Assembly (NCBI RefSeq): GCF_031082295.1 | Contig: NZ_JAVHLD010000008.1 | Location: 50,053 to 114,052, forward strand | Direction of reading: 5' to 3' | Source: Humidesulfovibrio sp. | Lineage (GTDB): Bacteria > Desulfobacterota > Desulfovibrionia > Desulfovibrionales > Desulfovibrionaceae | Length of the DNA stretch: 64,000 bases | Shown: piece after piece, positions 34,756 to 44,198 of the stretch | Numbering within the stretch: position 1 is the stretch's first letter | How the letters are laid out: every line of letters begins with the position of its first letter | Made by a program: the position numbers and the translations under genes | The notes under the pieces: generated by a model | What the model was told of the DNA's origin: nothing | Database searches by the model: none | Seen by the model: the letters and a program-made list of their open reading frames with translations, nothing else

Positions 34756-36783
34756 TTAGGAAGACTTGAGCGTCACGATGATGGTGCGAAGCTGGGCCGC
34801 CATGTGCGCCACCTCGCCGATGGCCATGACCGACTGCGCCATGCCTTCTGCTGTCTCAGCGGCCACGCGGTTCACCTCTTCAATGGCCGAGCTGATCTTC
34901 TCGGACACGCCGGACTGCTCCTCCGCCGCGCCAGCGATGAGCTGCACCATATCGGCGTTGGTTTTGGCGATGACCACGATCTCGTCCAGAGCCTTGGCCG
35001 ACTCGTCCGAGTGGCTGGTGGCCTCGCCGATGGCCTGGGCGGCCTTGTCCATGCTCTCGATGTTCTTGCGGCTGGAGTCTTGGATGGCGCGGATGTTTTC
35101 GCCCACTTCCTTGGTGGCGCCCATGGTCTTCTCGGCCAGCTTGCGCACCTCGTCGGCCACGACGGCGAACCCGCGCCCGGCGTCTCCGGCCCTGGCAGCC
35201 TCGATGGCGGCGTTCAGGGCCAGCAGGTTGGTCTGGTCGGCAATGTCGTTGATGACGTTCATGACCTGGCCGATAGCCTCGGCCTGCTTGCCAAGCTGCT
35301 GCATGTTCTCCTTAAGCTGCAGGGAGATGGAGTTCACATGGCTGATGGCCAGTTGCGAGCGCCGCACAACGTCCGCGCCCCCGGCGGCCTTGACCTTGGC
35401 GGTATCCGAACTTCCGGCAACCTCCCCGGCTTGGCGCGCCACGGAAATCACCGAAGCGTTCATCTGTTCCATGGCCGTTGCGGTCTCGCCAACGCGGTCG
35501 CGCTGCAGGTCCATGCCCCGGCTCATGACCTCCACCTGGGAGGAGAGTTCCTCGGAGGAGGAGGTGATGCGCTCGACGATCTCCTCAAGCTTTCCGGCAG
35601 CGTCGAGCATGCCCTCGCGCTTGGCCGACTCGGCCTGAAGCTTGGCCTCGAGGGCCTCCTGGGTGGCCAGCTCGGCCTCCCTTGCCTTCAAATCGGCCTG
35701 GGAGCAACTGGTCTCGGCCTCCTGTATCTTGGCCTTGAGATTCTTGGCCATGACGCGCAGGGACTCTGCCAAGATATGGGTTTCATCGTTGGAGGTCACG
35801 TTCAGTTCATCGTCCAGGTTGCCCGCGGCAACGTGGTTGGCGAAGTCGATGGTCTGGAGGATGGGCCTCACCAAAGCCTTGGAGAAGTAGTAGCCCAACA
35901 CCAGCATGAGGAGGCCCACTAGAATCGTGGAGGTCAGGGTGGTGATGTTTGTTTCTGAAAGAACTCGCTCAATGAATTCACGGCGCTGGCCGATGAAGAA
36001 CATGCCCGCGGCCTTGCCATGCACGTCTATGACTGGCCAATAGGCGGTGTTGTAGTCCGCCCCGAGAATCACATTGCGGCCGATGAAGCGCTGCCCCTTC
36101 TGCAATACTTCCTCGAGCACCTTGGGATTGTCCATCTTGGTGCCGACAGCGCGCTTGCCCTCCTTCACGATGGTGGTGGAGATGCGCGTGTCGCCCTGGA
36201 AGATGGTGCATTCCAGCTCAAGATTCTTTTTTACCTGATCCACAAAATGGTCGCTGGAGAGGGTGAAACCCGGCGTGATGCAGCCGATAATGGTATCGCC
36301 TCGCTCGACAGGAACCCCTGCGCGCAAAGAGAACGCAACCACAGTGCCCTGCTCCACGCCAACAGTGGTCTTGCCCTTGAGCGCCTGCTGGACGTTGACC
36401 TGCTTGGCCACGCTGTCGCCGACCTTGTCAGAATGCCCGCGCGCGATGCACACGCCATCAGCGTCCGAAATAGTGATGGATTCAAGCCCCGTCTCTTCCA
36501 TGACCTTCTTGGCGTACTTCTGCAGCCAGGCGGTATCCCTGGCGGCGATTCTGCTGACCACCTCAGGGTTTGTGGCCATGTGGTAGCCGCTTGCGGTCAG
36601 GGTTTTCTTCATCTCCTCAAACTGCGCCATCACCAGATCAGCGCGGCTGCTGATTTCCCTGATGTTCTGCTCGTCGAGCATCTTGTTCAGGAAATAGCGG
36701 TTGGAGAGATAGTTGCCGCCCCCCACCAGCATGACGGCGACAAACACAAGACCAGTAATTTTTTTTAACAAAGTTAGTCGCAT
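34756..36783 (-). CDS. Methyl-accepting chemotaxis protein with Cache sensor
   Basis: A 675-residue chemoreceptor. Helix 1 is near residues 8-28, and a periplasmic single-Cache-like domain spans about 30-275 ([19 protein letters not shown]). Helix 2 is near 280-302 and a HAMP domain near 303-355. The signalling domain has the conserved hairpin tip [20 protein letters not shown] (near 510) and [16 protein letters not shown]. It relays ligand binding to CheA-CheW. No che genes are adjacent. No pentapeptide for CheR docking is seen at the C-terminus (ends VTLKSS). Confidence 0.93.
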   Translation of the reverse strand: MRLTLLKKITGLVFVAVMLVGGGNYLSNRYFLNKMLDEQNIREISSRADLVMAQFEEMKKTLTASGYHMATNPEVVSRIAARDTAWLQKYAKKVMEETGLESITISDADGVCIARGHSDKVGDSVAKQVNVQQALKGKTTVGVEQGTVVAFSLRAGVPVERGDTIIGCITPGFTLSSDHFVDQVKKNLELECTIFQGDTRISTTIVKEGKRAVGTKMDNPKVLEEVLQKGQRFIGRNVILGADYNTAYWPVIDVHGKAAGMFFIGQRREFIERVLSETNITTLTSTILVGLLMLVLGYYFSKALVRPILQTIDFANHVAAGNLDDELNVTSNDETHILAESLRVMAKNLKAKIQEAETSCSQADLKAREAELATQEALEAKLQAESAKREGMLDAAGKLEEIVERITSSSEELSSQVEVMSRGMDLQRDRVGETATAMEQMNASVISVARQAGEVAGSSDTAKVKAAGGADVVRRSQLAISHVNSISLQLKENMQQLGKQAEAIGQVMNVINDIADQTNLLALNAAIEAARAGDAGRGFAVVADEVRKLAEKTMGATKEVGENIRAIQDSSRKNIESMDKAAQAIGEATSHSDESAKALDEIVVIAKTNADMVQLIAGAAEEQSGVSEKISSAIEEVNRVAAETAEGMAQSVMAIGEVAHMAAQLRTIIVTLKSS

Positions 36784-36826
36784 AAGACCTCCGGTCAGAG
36801 CTTTGGGCTGTGTTGGCTAGAATAAT

Positions 36827-36849
36827 AGTATCTCACCGCGCGAGATAGT
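36827..36849. promoter_or_regulatory. Inverted repeat upstream of the chemoreceptor gene
   Basis: AGTATCTC and GAGATAGT form 8-bp arms with one mismatch around ACCGCGC, about 45 bp before the chemoreceptor start. An operator is possible; no regulator can be assigned. Confidence 0.35.
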
Positions 36850-36988
36850 GCAATATTTCACATACGCCCCAAGTGATTGAATCCACTACCACTGACATCG
36901 TAGCAAGCCCAACACTTATCGACCCACCTACAGGCGAACGTTAGAGAATAATATAAATAATCGCGCTGTCGCTTGACATTCGTGGCCC

Positions 36989-37004
36989 CTGCAATCCATT
37001 GCAG
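36989..37004. promoter_or_regulatory. Perfect palindrome upstream of the methyltransferase gene
   Basis: CTGCAAT-CC-ATTGCAG, with 7-bp perfect arms, lies 10 bp after a TTGACA (36973-36978) and 34 bp before ATG 37039. The position would overlap the -10 region, fitting a repressor site. Confidence 0.4.
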
Positions 37005-37038
37005 ATAAGTCATTTTGCACACGCCACGGGAGCACGGT

Positions 37039-38495
37039 ATGCAAACCGAACTCGTCTTGTTCATCCCCGCCGCCCACACGGCCGCCCTCTACCCTTTTTT
37101 GGAGCGGGCCTCCCATGGCCGGGCAAAGCTGCTGCGCGACAAGCCCAGGCCCTGTCTGCGGCTCGCGGATCTGCGCTGTCTTAACCTGGCTCTGCACGGT
37201 TCGGGCGAGCATGTGCGCACCCCTTTGGTGTTCCCCTTCGTGCGCACGAACAACTTCAACTTCGAGCCCCAAGCCCGCGCCGTCCACATGGTTTCCGGGG
37301 CGGACTGGCTTGTTCTCGGCGGCAAGGGCGACGACCTGGAGGCTTTCGTGACCGAGGCCCTGGAGGCCAGGGTGCGGGATGGGGAGCAACCCAAGGTGCG
37401 CGTTGTCCCCTTCGCCACCCTGCAAGGCCCCTTGTCCCAAGAGCCAAAGGAAGGCGACATATCCTTCGTCCTGCGGAAAAACCCAAAAAACTTCAACCAG
37501 CCCACCTGGATGGAGTGTGTAGATAAACTGCTCACCCTGCCAGAGGAGCGCTGGCATGAGGTGGGCATCTCCAACACCTCGGATCTGGTGCACGTTTTCG
37601 ACGACGCCCTGGCGCGCCTGGCGCCTCCCTCGCCCCGGCTGATCCTGGACCTGGGCTGCGGCCTTGGGCAGATCACGCGGACCATGGCCCTGCGGCACCC
37701 CGAAGCCAGGGTTGTCGGCATCGACGCCAGCGCAGAGGCCATCGCGGTGGCGACCCAGGCCTAAAGCTGCCGAACCTGAGCTTCGAAGTGGTGGATTTTT
37801 CCCGCCCCCTGGACTTTGCCCAGGGCAGCGTGGATATCATCGTGTCCACCAACGCCCTGCCCTATGCTCAGGACCAGCTCGCCTCCGCGCGCGAGCTCTT
37901 TGGGCTGCTCTCCCCGGACGGCCTGCTCTTGAACCACTGCCGCTGCGAGGAGTCGCAGATGTTCTGGGACTTCCCCTACAGCCTGGCCCTGCCGAGCAAC
38001 ACCCAGATATTCCTGTCGGACTGGCTGCCGGCGGCCCTGGCCGCAGGCCGCAAAACCGAAGTCTCAAGCATCCCCCTGGGAATGGGCGCCTTCTACTTCC
38101 TCCCCAATCAGGCCAAACCCTTTTCCGAACCGCTCAACGCCTTCGCCGAGGCCCACCGCCACGATGGCCCCGGGGCATATGCCCCCTGGACCTCGCATGT
38201 GCTCCTGGCCCACAGCGCAAAGGCTCTTTCGACCGACGAAAGCGCCCTGCCCCTGGCGCAGAACCACATGGCGCGCCTGAGCCAGATCCTCAACGCGGTT
38301 CTCCGCGCCCCTCGCGAGATACAAGAGACGGCCATCGTGGCCTGGATCTGCAATGCCAAGATGCTTGGCCTGCTGCCGGAGTTTCTGGACTATCTGGAGG
38401 CCGTGTTGCCGGGCAGCATGCCCGTGCTCAGGCCCGTGTTCGAGGCCAGCTTCAAAGCCGACCAGAAGGAAGGGAAAAACGTCTACTCGTCCTGA
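37039..38495 (+). pseudogene. SAM-dependent methyltransferase gene split by a frameshift
   Basis: Two frames together encode about 484 residues. The first part (37039-37764) has an N-terminal domain of some 190 residues and methyltransferase motif I (LILDLGCGLGQITRTMAL), then TAA after VATQA. The second part resumes as LKLPNLSFEVVDFS, with motif-IV-like IIVSTNALPYAQ and a further 200 residues to TGA 38493-38495. Adding one base at about 37755-37760 (after GGCC) restores a single frame. Both halves otherwise look well preserved, so the shift is recent, a sequence error, or programmed. The start has a GGGAG site. Substrate is unknown. Its 3' end overlaps the convergent regulator gene by 13 bp. 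Confidence 0.8.
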
Positions 38496-39922
38496 TCCTT
38501 TCCCGGAATCTGGATATTGTACTTCTTGATCTTGTAGTGGATGGCGCGGCGGCTGATGCCGAGCAGGTCCGCGGCGGTCTTCTTGACCCAGGCCGTGCGC
38601 TCAAGGGCGCGGAGAATGGCCTGGTGCTCGTTGTCCTCAAGAGACAGGGAATCTGCGCCTGCGGGCGCGGCCGCCTCCACAGGAGCTGCGGCAGGCGCGG
38701 GCGCGGGCGTGGGCGTCGGCAGCGCCTGAACCTGCTCAAGCTGGATGTCGCAAGGCTCCAGCACCTGGCCCCGGCAGAACACCACGCCGCTCTCCAAGGC
38801 GTGCTTCAGCTCGCGCACGTTGCCGGGCCAACTGTGGGCCATGAGCACGCGCAGCGTCTCGGGCGAGGCCGTGACCTTGGGCCGGTTCTGGGCCTGGCTG
38901 AAGGCCTCCAAAAAGCGCTCGGTGAGCAGCGGGATGTCTTCCTTGCGCTCGCGCAGGGGCGGGACCCGCAGCGTCACCACCTTGAGGCGGAAATAGAGGT
39001 CTTCGCGGAACTCGCCCTTCTTGACCAGCGCGGGCAGGTCGGCGTTGGTGGCGGCGATGACCCGGCAGTTCACCGGGATGGCGCGGGTATCGCCCACGCG
39101 GCGGATGGTGCGCTCCTGCAGAAAACGCAGCAGGCGCGTCTGCATCTCGGGGCTGATGTTGCCGATCTCGTCCAGCACCAACGTGCCGCCGTCGGCCTCC
39201 TCCATGAGCCCCTTCTTGTCGCGCACGGCGTGTGTGAAGGAGCCCTTCACGTGGCCGAAGAGTTCGCTCTCAAGCAGGGTGGGCTGGGTGGAGCCGCAGT
39301 CCACGATGACGAACGGCCCCTTGGCGCGCGGCCCCTGGTCGTGCAGGATGCGCGCGATGAGCTCCTTGCCGGTGCCGGACTCGCCCAGGATAAGCACGGC
39401 CACGTCGGTGGGCGCCACGCGCTCCATGAGGCCGTAGAACTCCCGCATGACCGGGCTCTTGCCGCCCCAAAGCTGGTCGCTCAGGGCCGACTTGCCCTGC
39501 CGCGCCTTTGCAGGCGCCTTGTCCGCGGCCTTGCCGAGCAGACCAGCGATCTTTTCCAGCAATTGGTGCCCGTCAAAGGGCTTGGTCAGGTAGTCCGCCG
39601 CGCCGGAGCGGATGGTGGAGACCGCGTCGGGGATGCTGCCGTAGGCGGTGAGCAGGATCACCGGCACCTGCGGCCACTGGGCCAGCACCTCGCGCAGCAG
39701 GCCCACCCCGCCCATGCCGGGCATCTTCACGTCGGAGACGACAAGGTCCACCGGCTGGCTGGCCAATACCTCAACGGCCTCCTCGGCGCTTCTGGCGGTG
39801 AGGGTCTTGTACTTGGCGAAGGCCAAGCGCGCCTCCAGCACCTGAAGGATGTTCTTGTCGTCGTCCACCACGAGGATGGTGGCGTTCGGGCACGGCTGGA
39901 CGGGCTGCTTGGTGTTTTCCAT
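38483..39922 (-). CDS. NtrC-family response regulator, GlrR/QseF-like
   Basis: A 479-residue regulator: receiver (13-130, phosphoacceptor Asp64 in VVSDVKMPG), AAA+ sigma-54 activation domain and Fis-type HTH ([20 protein letters not shown]). Walker A is GESGTGKE (180-187). The GAFTGA loop reads GSFTHA (227-232), a variant that still keeps Phe-Thr. A Pro/Ala-rich linker of about 30 residues precedes the HTH. The start at 39922 follows the lipoprotein gene by 11 bp; the frame is open further upstream but the receiver fixes the start. With the lipoprotein and kinase upstream it forms a kinase-lipoprotein-regulator operon like E. coli glrK-qseG-glrR. Confidence 0.9.
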   Translation of the reverse strand: MENTKQPVQPCPNATILVVDDDKNILQVLEARLAFAKYKTLTARSAEEAVEVLASQPVDLVVSDVKMPGMGGVGLLREVLAQWPQVPVILLTAYGSIPDAVSTIRSGAADYLTKPFDGHQLLEKIAGLLGKAADKAPAKARQGKSALSDQLWGGKSPVMREFYGLMERVAPTDVAVLILGESGTGKELIARILHDQGPRAKGPFVIVDCGSTQPTLLESELFGHVKGSFTHAVRDKKGLMEEADGGTLVLDEIGNISPEMQTRLLRFLQERTIRRVGDTRAIPVNCRVIAATNADLPALVKKGEFREDLYFRLKVVTLRVPPLRERKEDIPLLTERFLEAFSQAQNRPKVTASPETLRVLMAHSWPGNVRELKHALESGVVFCRGQVLEPCDIQLEQVQALPTPTPAPAPAAAPVEAAAPAGADSLSLEDNEHQAILRALERTAWVKKTAADLLGISRRAIHYKIKKYNIQIPGKDQDE

Positions 39923-39933
39923 AGGCGTGCGGG

Positions 39934-40569
39934 CTACTCCAGCCCCTTCTTCTTGTGGCTGATTTCCTGGTACAGGCGCTCCAGGGCGTTCAGCTGGCTG
40001 CGGAGAGACTCGGCCTCGGCCGTTTTGCGCCGCAAAAGGTCCTTGGTCTTGCCGCTCTCCTCCTGGCAGCCGACCAGACGCTGGGTACGCGCCAGTTCGC
40101 GGTCGATCTCGGCCTCGGAGAGCAGGGGCGGGCTCGCCTTGCTGCTCGACGCCGCAAGCCGCGGCAAAAGCGGGGTGATGAGGCGCGGATCCTCTGAGGG
40201 CAGGCCCTCGGGGGTCATCTGCACCCACGTGTTCCAGATGCTCAGGCCGTCGCGCAGCTCTTCCGGCGTCCTGGCCAGGGCCAGCCGGGCGCAGGCAAGC
40301 CCGAAATAGGCCTTGCGCGCAAGCACCGGATCGGCCTGGTCACCGGAGAGGCGCTGGAAGACGCTGGCGGCCTTCTCGTACTGTCCGGCCAGATAGGAAT
40401 CCACGGCCAACACGTAGTCGGCTCGCGGGTCCTGCGGCGAAGGCCGCTCGCCCGGCCTGGGTGCGAAAAAAGAACAGCCCGCAACGGCCAAGGCAAGAAG
40501 CGTGATGGCCGCCAGCCTTGCCAAGCGTGGCAACTGCAGGAGCGAAACAGAACGCTGCGTCATGCCCAT
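39934..40569 (-). CDS. Lipoprotein with TPR-like region, QseG-like position
   Basis: A protein of 211 residues with a lipoprotein signal ending LALAVAGCSFF. Residues 50-105 resemble a TPR pair (ADYVLAVDSYLAGQYEKAAS). The C-terminal third is a coiled coil (AEAESLRSQLNALERLYQEI). It lies between a sensor kinase and an NtrC-type regulator, exactly where qseG lies in the glrK-qseG-glrR operon of enterobacteria; QseG there interacts with the kinase. The start is either ATG 40569 or ATG 40563. Assignment to QseG rests on position and general features, not on motifs. Confidence 0.75.
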   Translation of the reverse strand: MGMTQRSVSLLQLPRLARLAAITLLALAVAGCSFFAPRPGERPSPQDPRADYVLAVDSYLAGQYEKAASVFQRLSGDQADPVLARKAYFGLACARLALARTPEELRDGLSIWNTWVQMTPEGLPSEDPRLITPLLPRLAASSSKASPPLLSEAEIDRELARTQRLVGCQEESGKTKDLLRRKTAEAESLRSQLNALERLYQEISHKKKGLE

Positions 40570-40573
40570 ATTG

Positions 40574-42046
40574 CTATACCATCGCCTTCGGCTTGGGAAG
40601 GGAAAAGCAAAAGCTTGAGCCGCAACCCGGCGCGCTGTTGAGCCACATGGCGCCTCCATGGGCCTCCACGATGCCTTTCGCGATGGAAAGGCCAAGCCCC
40701 AGCCCGGCGACGCTGCCGCGCACAGAGGGTTCGCGGTAGTATTTTAGGAAGATGCGCGCCTGCTCCTCAATGGCTATGCCCGGCCCTTCGTCCACCACGC
40801 AGAAGATCACCGAGTCACCAGTTGGCTCCGGGGTCACGCTCAGGCGCACCACAGAGTCCGGGGGCGAAAACTTCACCGCGTTGCCGAGCAGATTGGCCAG
40901 CACCTGCGTCACGTGCTCCTGATCGGCCTCTACAAACACGAACTGCTCCGGCAGCTCGGTCTTGAGCGCGATGTTCTTTGCCAGAGCGGTGGACTGCAGC
41001 CGCTCCACGGCCCCGCGCGCCAGGGCCGAAGCGTCCAGCGGCGCGGTGACCAGCTTCAGGCGCTGGGACTCCAGGCTGGAAACCTTCATGAGACGCTCCA
41101 GCAGGCTCGTCAGCCGCTGGGCCTCCTGCCGGGAGATATCCAAGAAGTGGTGCTGCTTCTCGTTCACCTCGCCAAACACGCCATCGGCCACGAGGTCAAC
41201 GGATTCGCGGATGCTTGTGAGCGGCGTGCGTATCTCGTGGGAAAGCATGGCGATGAAGTCCTGGCGCATGCGCTCCTCTTCCTGCAAGCGCGCGGTCATG
41301 TTGTTGAAGGCCTGGGCCAGATCGCCCAGTTCGTCCTGTGAGGTGACGTGCACCGGCCTGGCGGGCTCGCCCCGGCCCAGTTCACGGATGCCCCGACGTA
41401 TCTCCGAGAGCGAAAGGTTCAGGCGGTAGGCGATGAACACGCTGCCCAGCACGCCGATCGCGATGCTGGCCACCAGACCGATGAAGCCGAGGCGCTCGGC
41501 GGTTTTGCTGCGAACCGCCAACTCGTTCAACCGAGACTCCATCTCGTCCTGGTTGCTTTGGCGCGTGGCGGAAAGAATCTCCAGCCAGCGGGTGATCGTC
41601 TTGTCCGGCAGGGAGCTTGTTTCGGGATCCCTGCTGCGCGAAAGCACGATGGTGTACTCCTGCGTCAGCTCCTTCCAGGGGGTGCGGTACTCGGGGTGGC
41701 GCGCCAAAACACCGTTCAGCGTCTTGCCGAACTCCTGCATGTCCGCCAGGAAGTTCTCCATGTAGATGTCTTTCTGCAATATTTCGAACCGCTTGCGATT
41801 CTCCTCCATGGACAGGAGGGTCTGGATCATGTGCTGGGCGGACTTGTCGATGTCGTAGTTGACGTTGACGATGGCGTTTGAGACCTCGACCAGGCTCTGG
41901 ATGCGCAGGAAGAGCATGCTGGTGGTGGCGTAAAAGATGGTCACCAGAAGCAGGCACCAGAGGAGAAGTTTGCCGGTGATGCCGAGGCGTCGAGATACGG
42001 TTCTATCCACAAGGGCTCCAAACGTGTTGTTGCGCCGTTTCACCAT
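40574..42046 (-). CDS. Membrane sensor histidine kinase, GlrK/QseE-like
   Basis: A 490-residue kinase. Helix 1 is near residues 26-48, a helical periplasmic domain spans about 50-185 and helix 2 is near 187-207. A HAMP domain (208-260) leads to the phosphoacceptor His270 ([16 protein letters not shown]). The ATPase domain ends with LGLGLSIAKGIVEAHGG. The first gene of a three-gene operon with a lipoprotein and a sigma-54 response regulator. The all-helical sensor and gene order match the GlrK/QseE systems, which respond to envelope stress. It is followed by the lipoprotein start after 4 bp. Confidence 0.9.
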   Translation of the reverse strand: MVKRRNNTFGALVDRTVSRRLGITGKLLLWCLLLVTIFYATTSMLFLRIQSLVEVSNAIVNVNYDIDKSAQHMIQTLLSMEENRKRFEILQKDIYMENFLADMQEFGKTLNGVLARHPEYRTPWKELTQEYTIVLSRSRDPETSSLPDKTITRWLEILSATRQSNQDEMESRLNELAVRSKTAERLGFIGLVASIAIGVLGSVFIAYRLNLSLSEIRRGIRELGRGEPARPVHVTSQDELGDLAQAFNNMTARLQEEERMRQDFIAMLSHEIRTPLTSIRESVDLVADGVFGEVNEKQHHFLDISRQEAQRLTSLLERLMKVSSLESQRLKLVTAPLDASALARGAVERLQSTALAKNIALKTELPEQFVFVEADQEHVTQVLANLLGNAVKFSPPDSVVRLSVTPEPTGDSVIFCVVDEGPGIAIEEQARIFLKYYREPSVRGSVAGLGLGLSIAKGIVEAHGGAMWLNSAPGCGSSFCFSLPKPKAMV

Positions 42047-42112
42047 GCTATCCGAGTTCTTGCTCCGGGTCCATGCCGGAGCGGCAACCCGCCAGGCCGT
42101 TGGTCCTGGAGG

Positions 42113-43249
42113 CTACGAACCTTTTGCCGGAGCCTCGGGCAGAAGGTCCAGCACGAGGATGTCGGGCGGAGCCAACACGCGCATGGGAGGTCCCCAGAAA
42201 CCAGCGCCCGCGCTCACCCCCAGCAGCATGCCGTTCTCCTCGTACCACCCGCCCATGAACGTGTTGAACATCTTCACCACGAGATAGAACGGGGACAACT
42301 GCCCCCGGTGAGTATGGCCGGAGAGCATGACCTCGATGCCCAGCGGCTGAACCGCCTCGCGCCAGGCATGGGGCCGGTGGTTCATGAGAACGTGGAGCCG
42401 GGCCGGATCAAGGTTCCCTGAGAGGGAGCGGACTTCACTGGCGAGCACTCCGCTGACATCCCCAGCGCGGCCGGGGTCGTCGACGCCGAGAAGCTGCACC
42501 CCGGTTCCCGGCAGATCGACCACGCGGCCGCGCAGCAGCTCCGCCCCGGCCCAGCGAAAGACCTGGGCTGAACGCGCATCTCCCTCGTAGCGCTCATGGT
42601 TGCCGAACACCCCGAACATGCCAAGGCTTGGGCGCATGCCGCGCAGAATGGCGGCCTGCGGCTCAAGCGACTCGGGGTGGTCGTTGACGATGTCGCCCAC
42701 CAGGAGCACCAGGTCCGGCTTCTGCTCGCCCACCAGCCGAACCAGGCGCTCCAGCCGGGCGTCGATAGTGAGCGCGCCCAGGTGCAGATCGCTCAAGGCC
42801 ACCACGCGCACCGGCCGCAAAACCTTGGCCGAGCGGACCTCATGCCGAAGCACGCGTACCGCGCCGCCCTCGTACACCCCCCAACCCACCGTGAGCACGG
42901 TCAGCACGACCACGGCCAGCAAGGCCTGCGGAGACCGCAGCCGCGGCGCCATGAACGGCAATACCAGGCGCGAAGCCTGCTCAGCGATGAAGAGGATCAC
43001 CTGATATAGAAACAGATAGGCCACGGTCCCGAACGTGCCGTAGCCCAGCCACCAGGCCGGGCGAGCGAGAGACATGGGCCAGCTCTCGGGCATCAGTCTT
43101 GTGCTGGCCAGAAAGAGGCTGACGAACAATCCGCCAAGAAGCGTCAGCACATAGGCCCGCCGTGACTGCCTGGCCTGGCGGTGCACCTGCAGCAACACCA
43201 CAAGCAGCATGAACATGAAGATGATGGTGAAGATGACATAGAAGCGCAT
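42113..43249 (-). CDS. Membrane metallophosphoesterase (YaeI-like)
   Basis: A 378-residue protein. Three or four N-terminal helices (1-150) are followed by a calcineurin-like phosphoesterase domain. Metal-binding motifs are SDLHLG (near 170), GDIVND (near 205), GNHE (near 237) and GHTHRGQ (near 325). Related proteins hydrolyse phosphodiesters of lipids or nucleotides at the membrane. The start at ATG 43249 has a GGAG site; the frame is open for 21 more codons. It ends 66 bp before the kinase gene of the next operon. Confidence 0.88.
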   Translation of the reverse strand: MRFYVIFTIIFMFMLLVVLLQVHRQARQSRRAYVLTLLGGLFVSLFLASTRLMPESWPMSLARPAWWLGYGTFGTVAYLFLYQVILFIAEQASRLVLPFMAPRLRSPQALLAVVVLTVLTVGWGVYEGGAVRVLRHEVRSAKVLRPVRVVALSDLHLGALTIDARLERLVRLVGEQKPDLVLLVGDIVNDHPESLEPQAAILRGMRPSLGMFGVFGNHERYEGDARSAQVFRWAGAELLRGRVVDLPGTGVQLLGVDDPGRAGDVSGVLASEVRSLSGNLDPARLHVLMNHRPHAWREAVQPLGIEVMLSGHTHRGQLSPFYLVVKMFNTFMGGWYEENGMLLGVSAGAGFWGPPMRVLAPPDILVLDLLPEAPAKGS

Positions 43250-43409
43250 GAATGCTCCAGGGAGGTTGGCGCAAGAGCGCGACTGGCGGCGCCGGTCACG
43301 TCCGTGGCACACTAGAAGCGGCGGGCATACCGCGTCAAGTGCCGCCCCTGCGGGGCTTTACGCGGGGGGCTGTTCTGGGGCATGATGCGGACACAACACC
43401 GGAGGCCAC

Positions 43410-43655
43410 ATGCGTACGCTCTACCTCGTCTATCGCGTCACTCCCGACGGCGACCGCCACCCCGAAACCATCATGGCCATGGTCGAGGAAGACCTGCCCA
43501 CCGCCGCCCAAGCCCTCGACCGCGTCATCCACGACGACAACCCCGAAGACGCGCTGCGCGAAGGCGAACGCTGGGAGTTCGTGCCCCAAGACCTCGCCCC
43601 CATCGCCGACTGGGAGGAGATCGCCCCCCCAGGTTCGCGCTCCCTGCCCTATTAG
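43410..43655 (+). CDS. Small acidic protein of unknown function
   Basis: An 81-residue acidic protein, unrecognised. The first strand RTLYLVYRVTPDGD is followed by an alpha-beta pattern and a Glu/Asp-rich middle. No membrane segment or signal is seen. A perfect GGAGG site lies 4 nt before ATG 43410, and a long hairpin terminator follows at 43731, which supports a real single-gene transcript. Confidence 0.7.
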   Translation: MRTLYLVYRVTPDGDRHPETIMAMVEEDLPTAAQALDRVIHDDNPEDALREGERWEFVPQDLAPIADWEEIAPPGSRSLPY

Positions 43656-43667
43656 GACACTTGCATG

Positions 43668-43724
43668 CCAGAGGGCGCCGCCCCCTGGACCCCCGCCAAA
43701 GGGCCTGAGGCCCTCTGGACTCCC
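43668..43724 (+). repeat. Tandem REP-like hairpin units
   Basis: Two adjacent hairpin units, GAGGGCGCCGCCCCCTGGAC followed by CCCC, and AGGGCCTGAGGCCCTCTGGA followed by CTCCCC. Both end in CTGGAC(C/T)CCC. Similar extragenic palindromes are common in high-GC Desulfovibrio genomes, to my knowledge. Confidence 0.55.
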
Positions 43725-43730
43725 CAGTAC

Positions 43731-43780
43731 GTGAAAGGTTCCTGTCGACGCAAAGCCGTCAACAGGAACCTTTCACTTTT
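43731..43780 (+). terminator. Long hairpin terminator after the 81-residue gene
   Basis: GTGAAAGGTTCCTGT (43731-43745) pairs perfectly with ACAGGAACCTTTCAC (43762-43776). A further GACG/CGTC pair closes a CAAAGC loop, with one mismatch between. TTTT follows. At about 20 bp the stem is unusually long. Confidence 0.75.
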
Positions 43781-44154
43781 GGGATGCTCAAGGGAATCGT
43801 GAAGCAGGCGGCAGCGGCCATGGCTTGCAGGCAAGACAGGGGCACAACACCCTTGAAACCCCGAAGGGGGCAGGAGGAACCTGAAACAGCCCTTTCGGCT
43901 TTCAGGGGGGCAGCCACGAGAGGGTGTCTTTATTCTGATCTATCGACTTGGCTTCAAAAGAGTCATTTTAAGAAAATCAGCCTGCCAGCCGTCTCGTCTT
44001 GTCTTTCCTCTCAAGAAACGGGGCCAACCGCGCGCATTGCCTTCGCCCAGCCTAGCCCAGCCGCCACCCCTGCCCAGCCCCGCTGGGGGGTCCGGGCGTC
44101 AGCCGTTACGATGAGCGGTCTTCCGCGAATCTTACGGCTGTCGACAGCATAGAT

Positions 44155-44180
44155 GGGCCTCAGGCCCCAGGCCGCCGGAG
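44155..44180 (-). repeat. REP-like hairpin, inverse copy
   Basis: GGGCCTCAGGCCC (44155-44167) is the exact reverse complement of 43701-43713. It is followed by CAGGCCGCCGGAGG. The pair brackets the intergenic region and lies just after the BenE stop codon on the minus strand. Confidence 0.5.
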
Positions 44181-44198
44181 GCTCTCCCCGTGGCTGGC

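Larger units (their letters stand above)
43656..44198. other. 543-bp intergenic region with hairpins
   Basis: It holds a REP-like pair (43668), a long terminator hairpin (43731) and a second REP-like copy (44155). In between is a hairpin CCTGAAA...TTTCAGG near 43888-43914 and a lower-GC stretch (about 43925-44025). I see no supported gene; a small RNA cannot be excluded. Confidence 0.5.

Noticed and set aside
42062..42082. Hairpin GCTCCGG/CCGGAGC after the metallophosphoesterase gene region
   Set aside because: A 7-bp stem without T-tract; could occur by chance in such GC-rich DNA.
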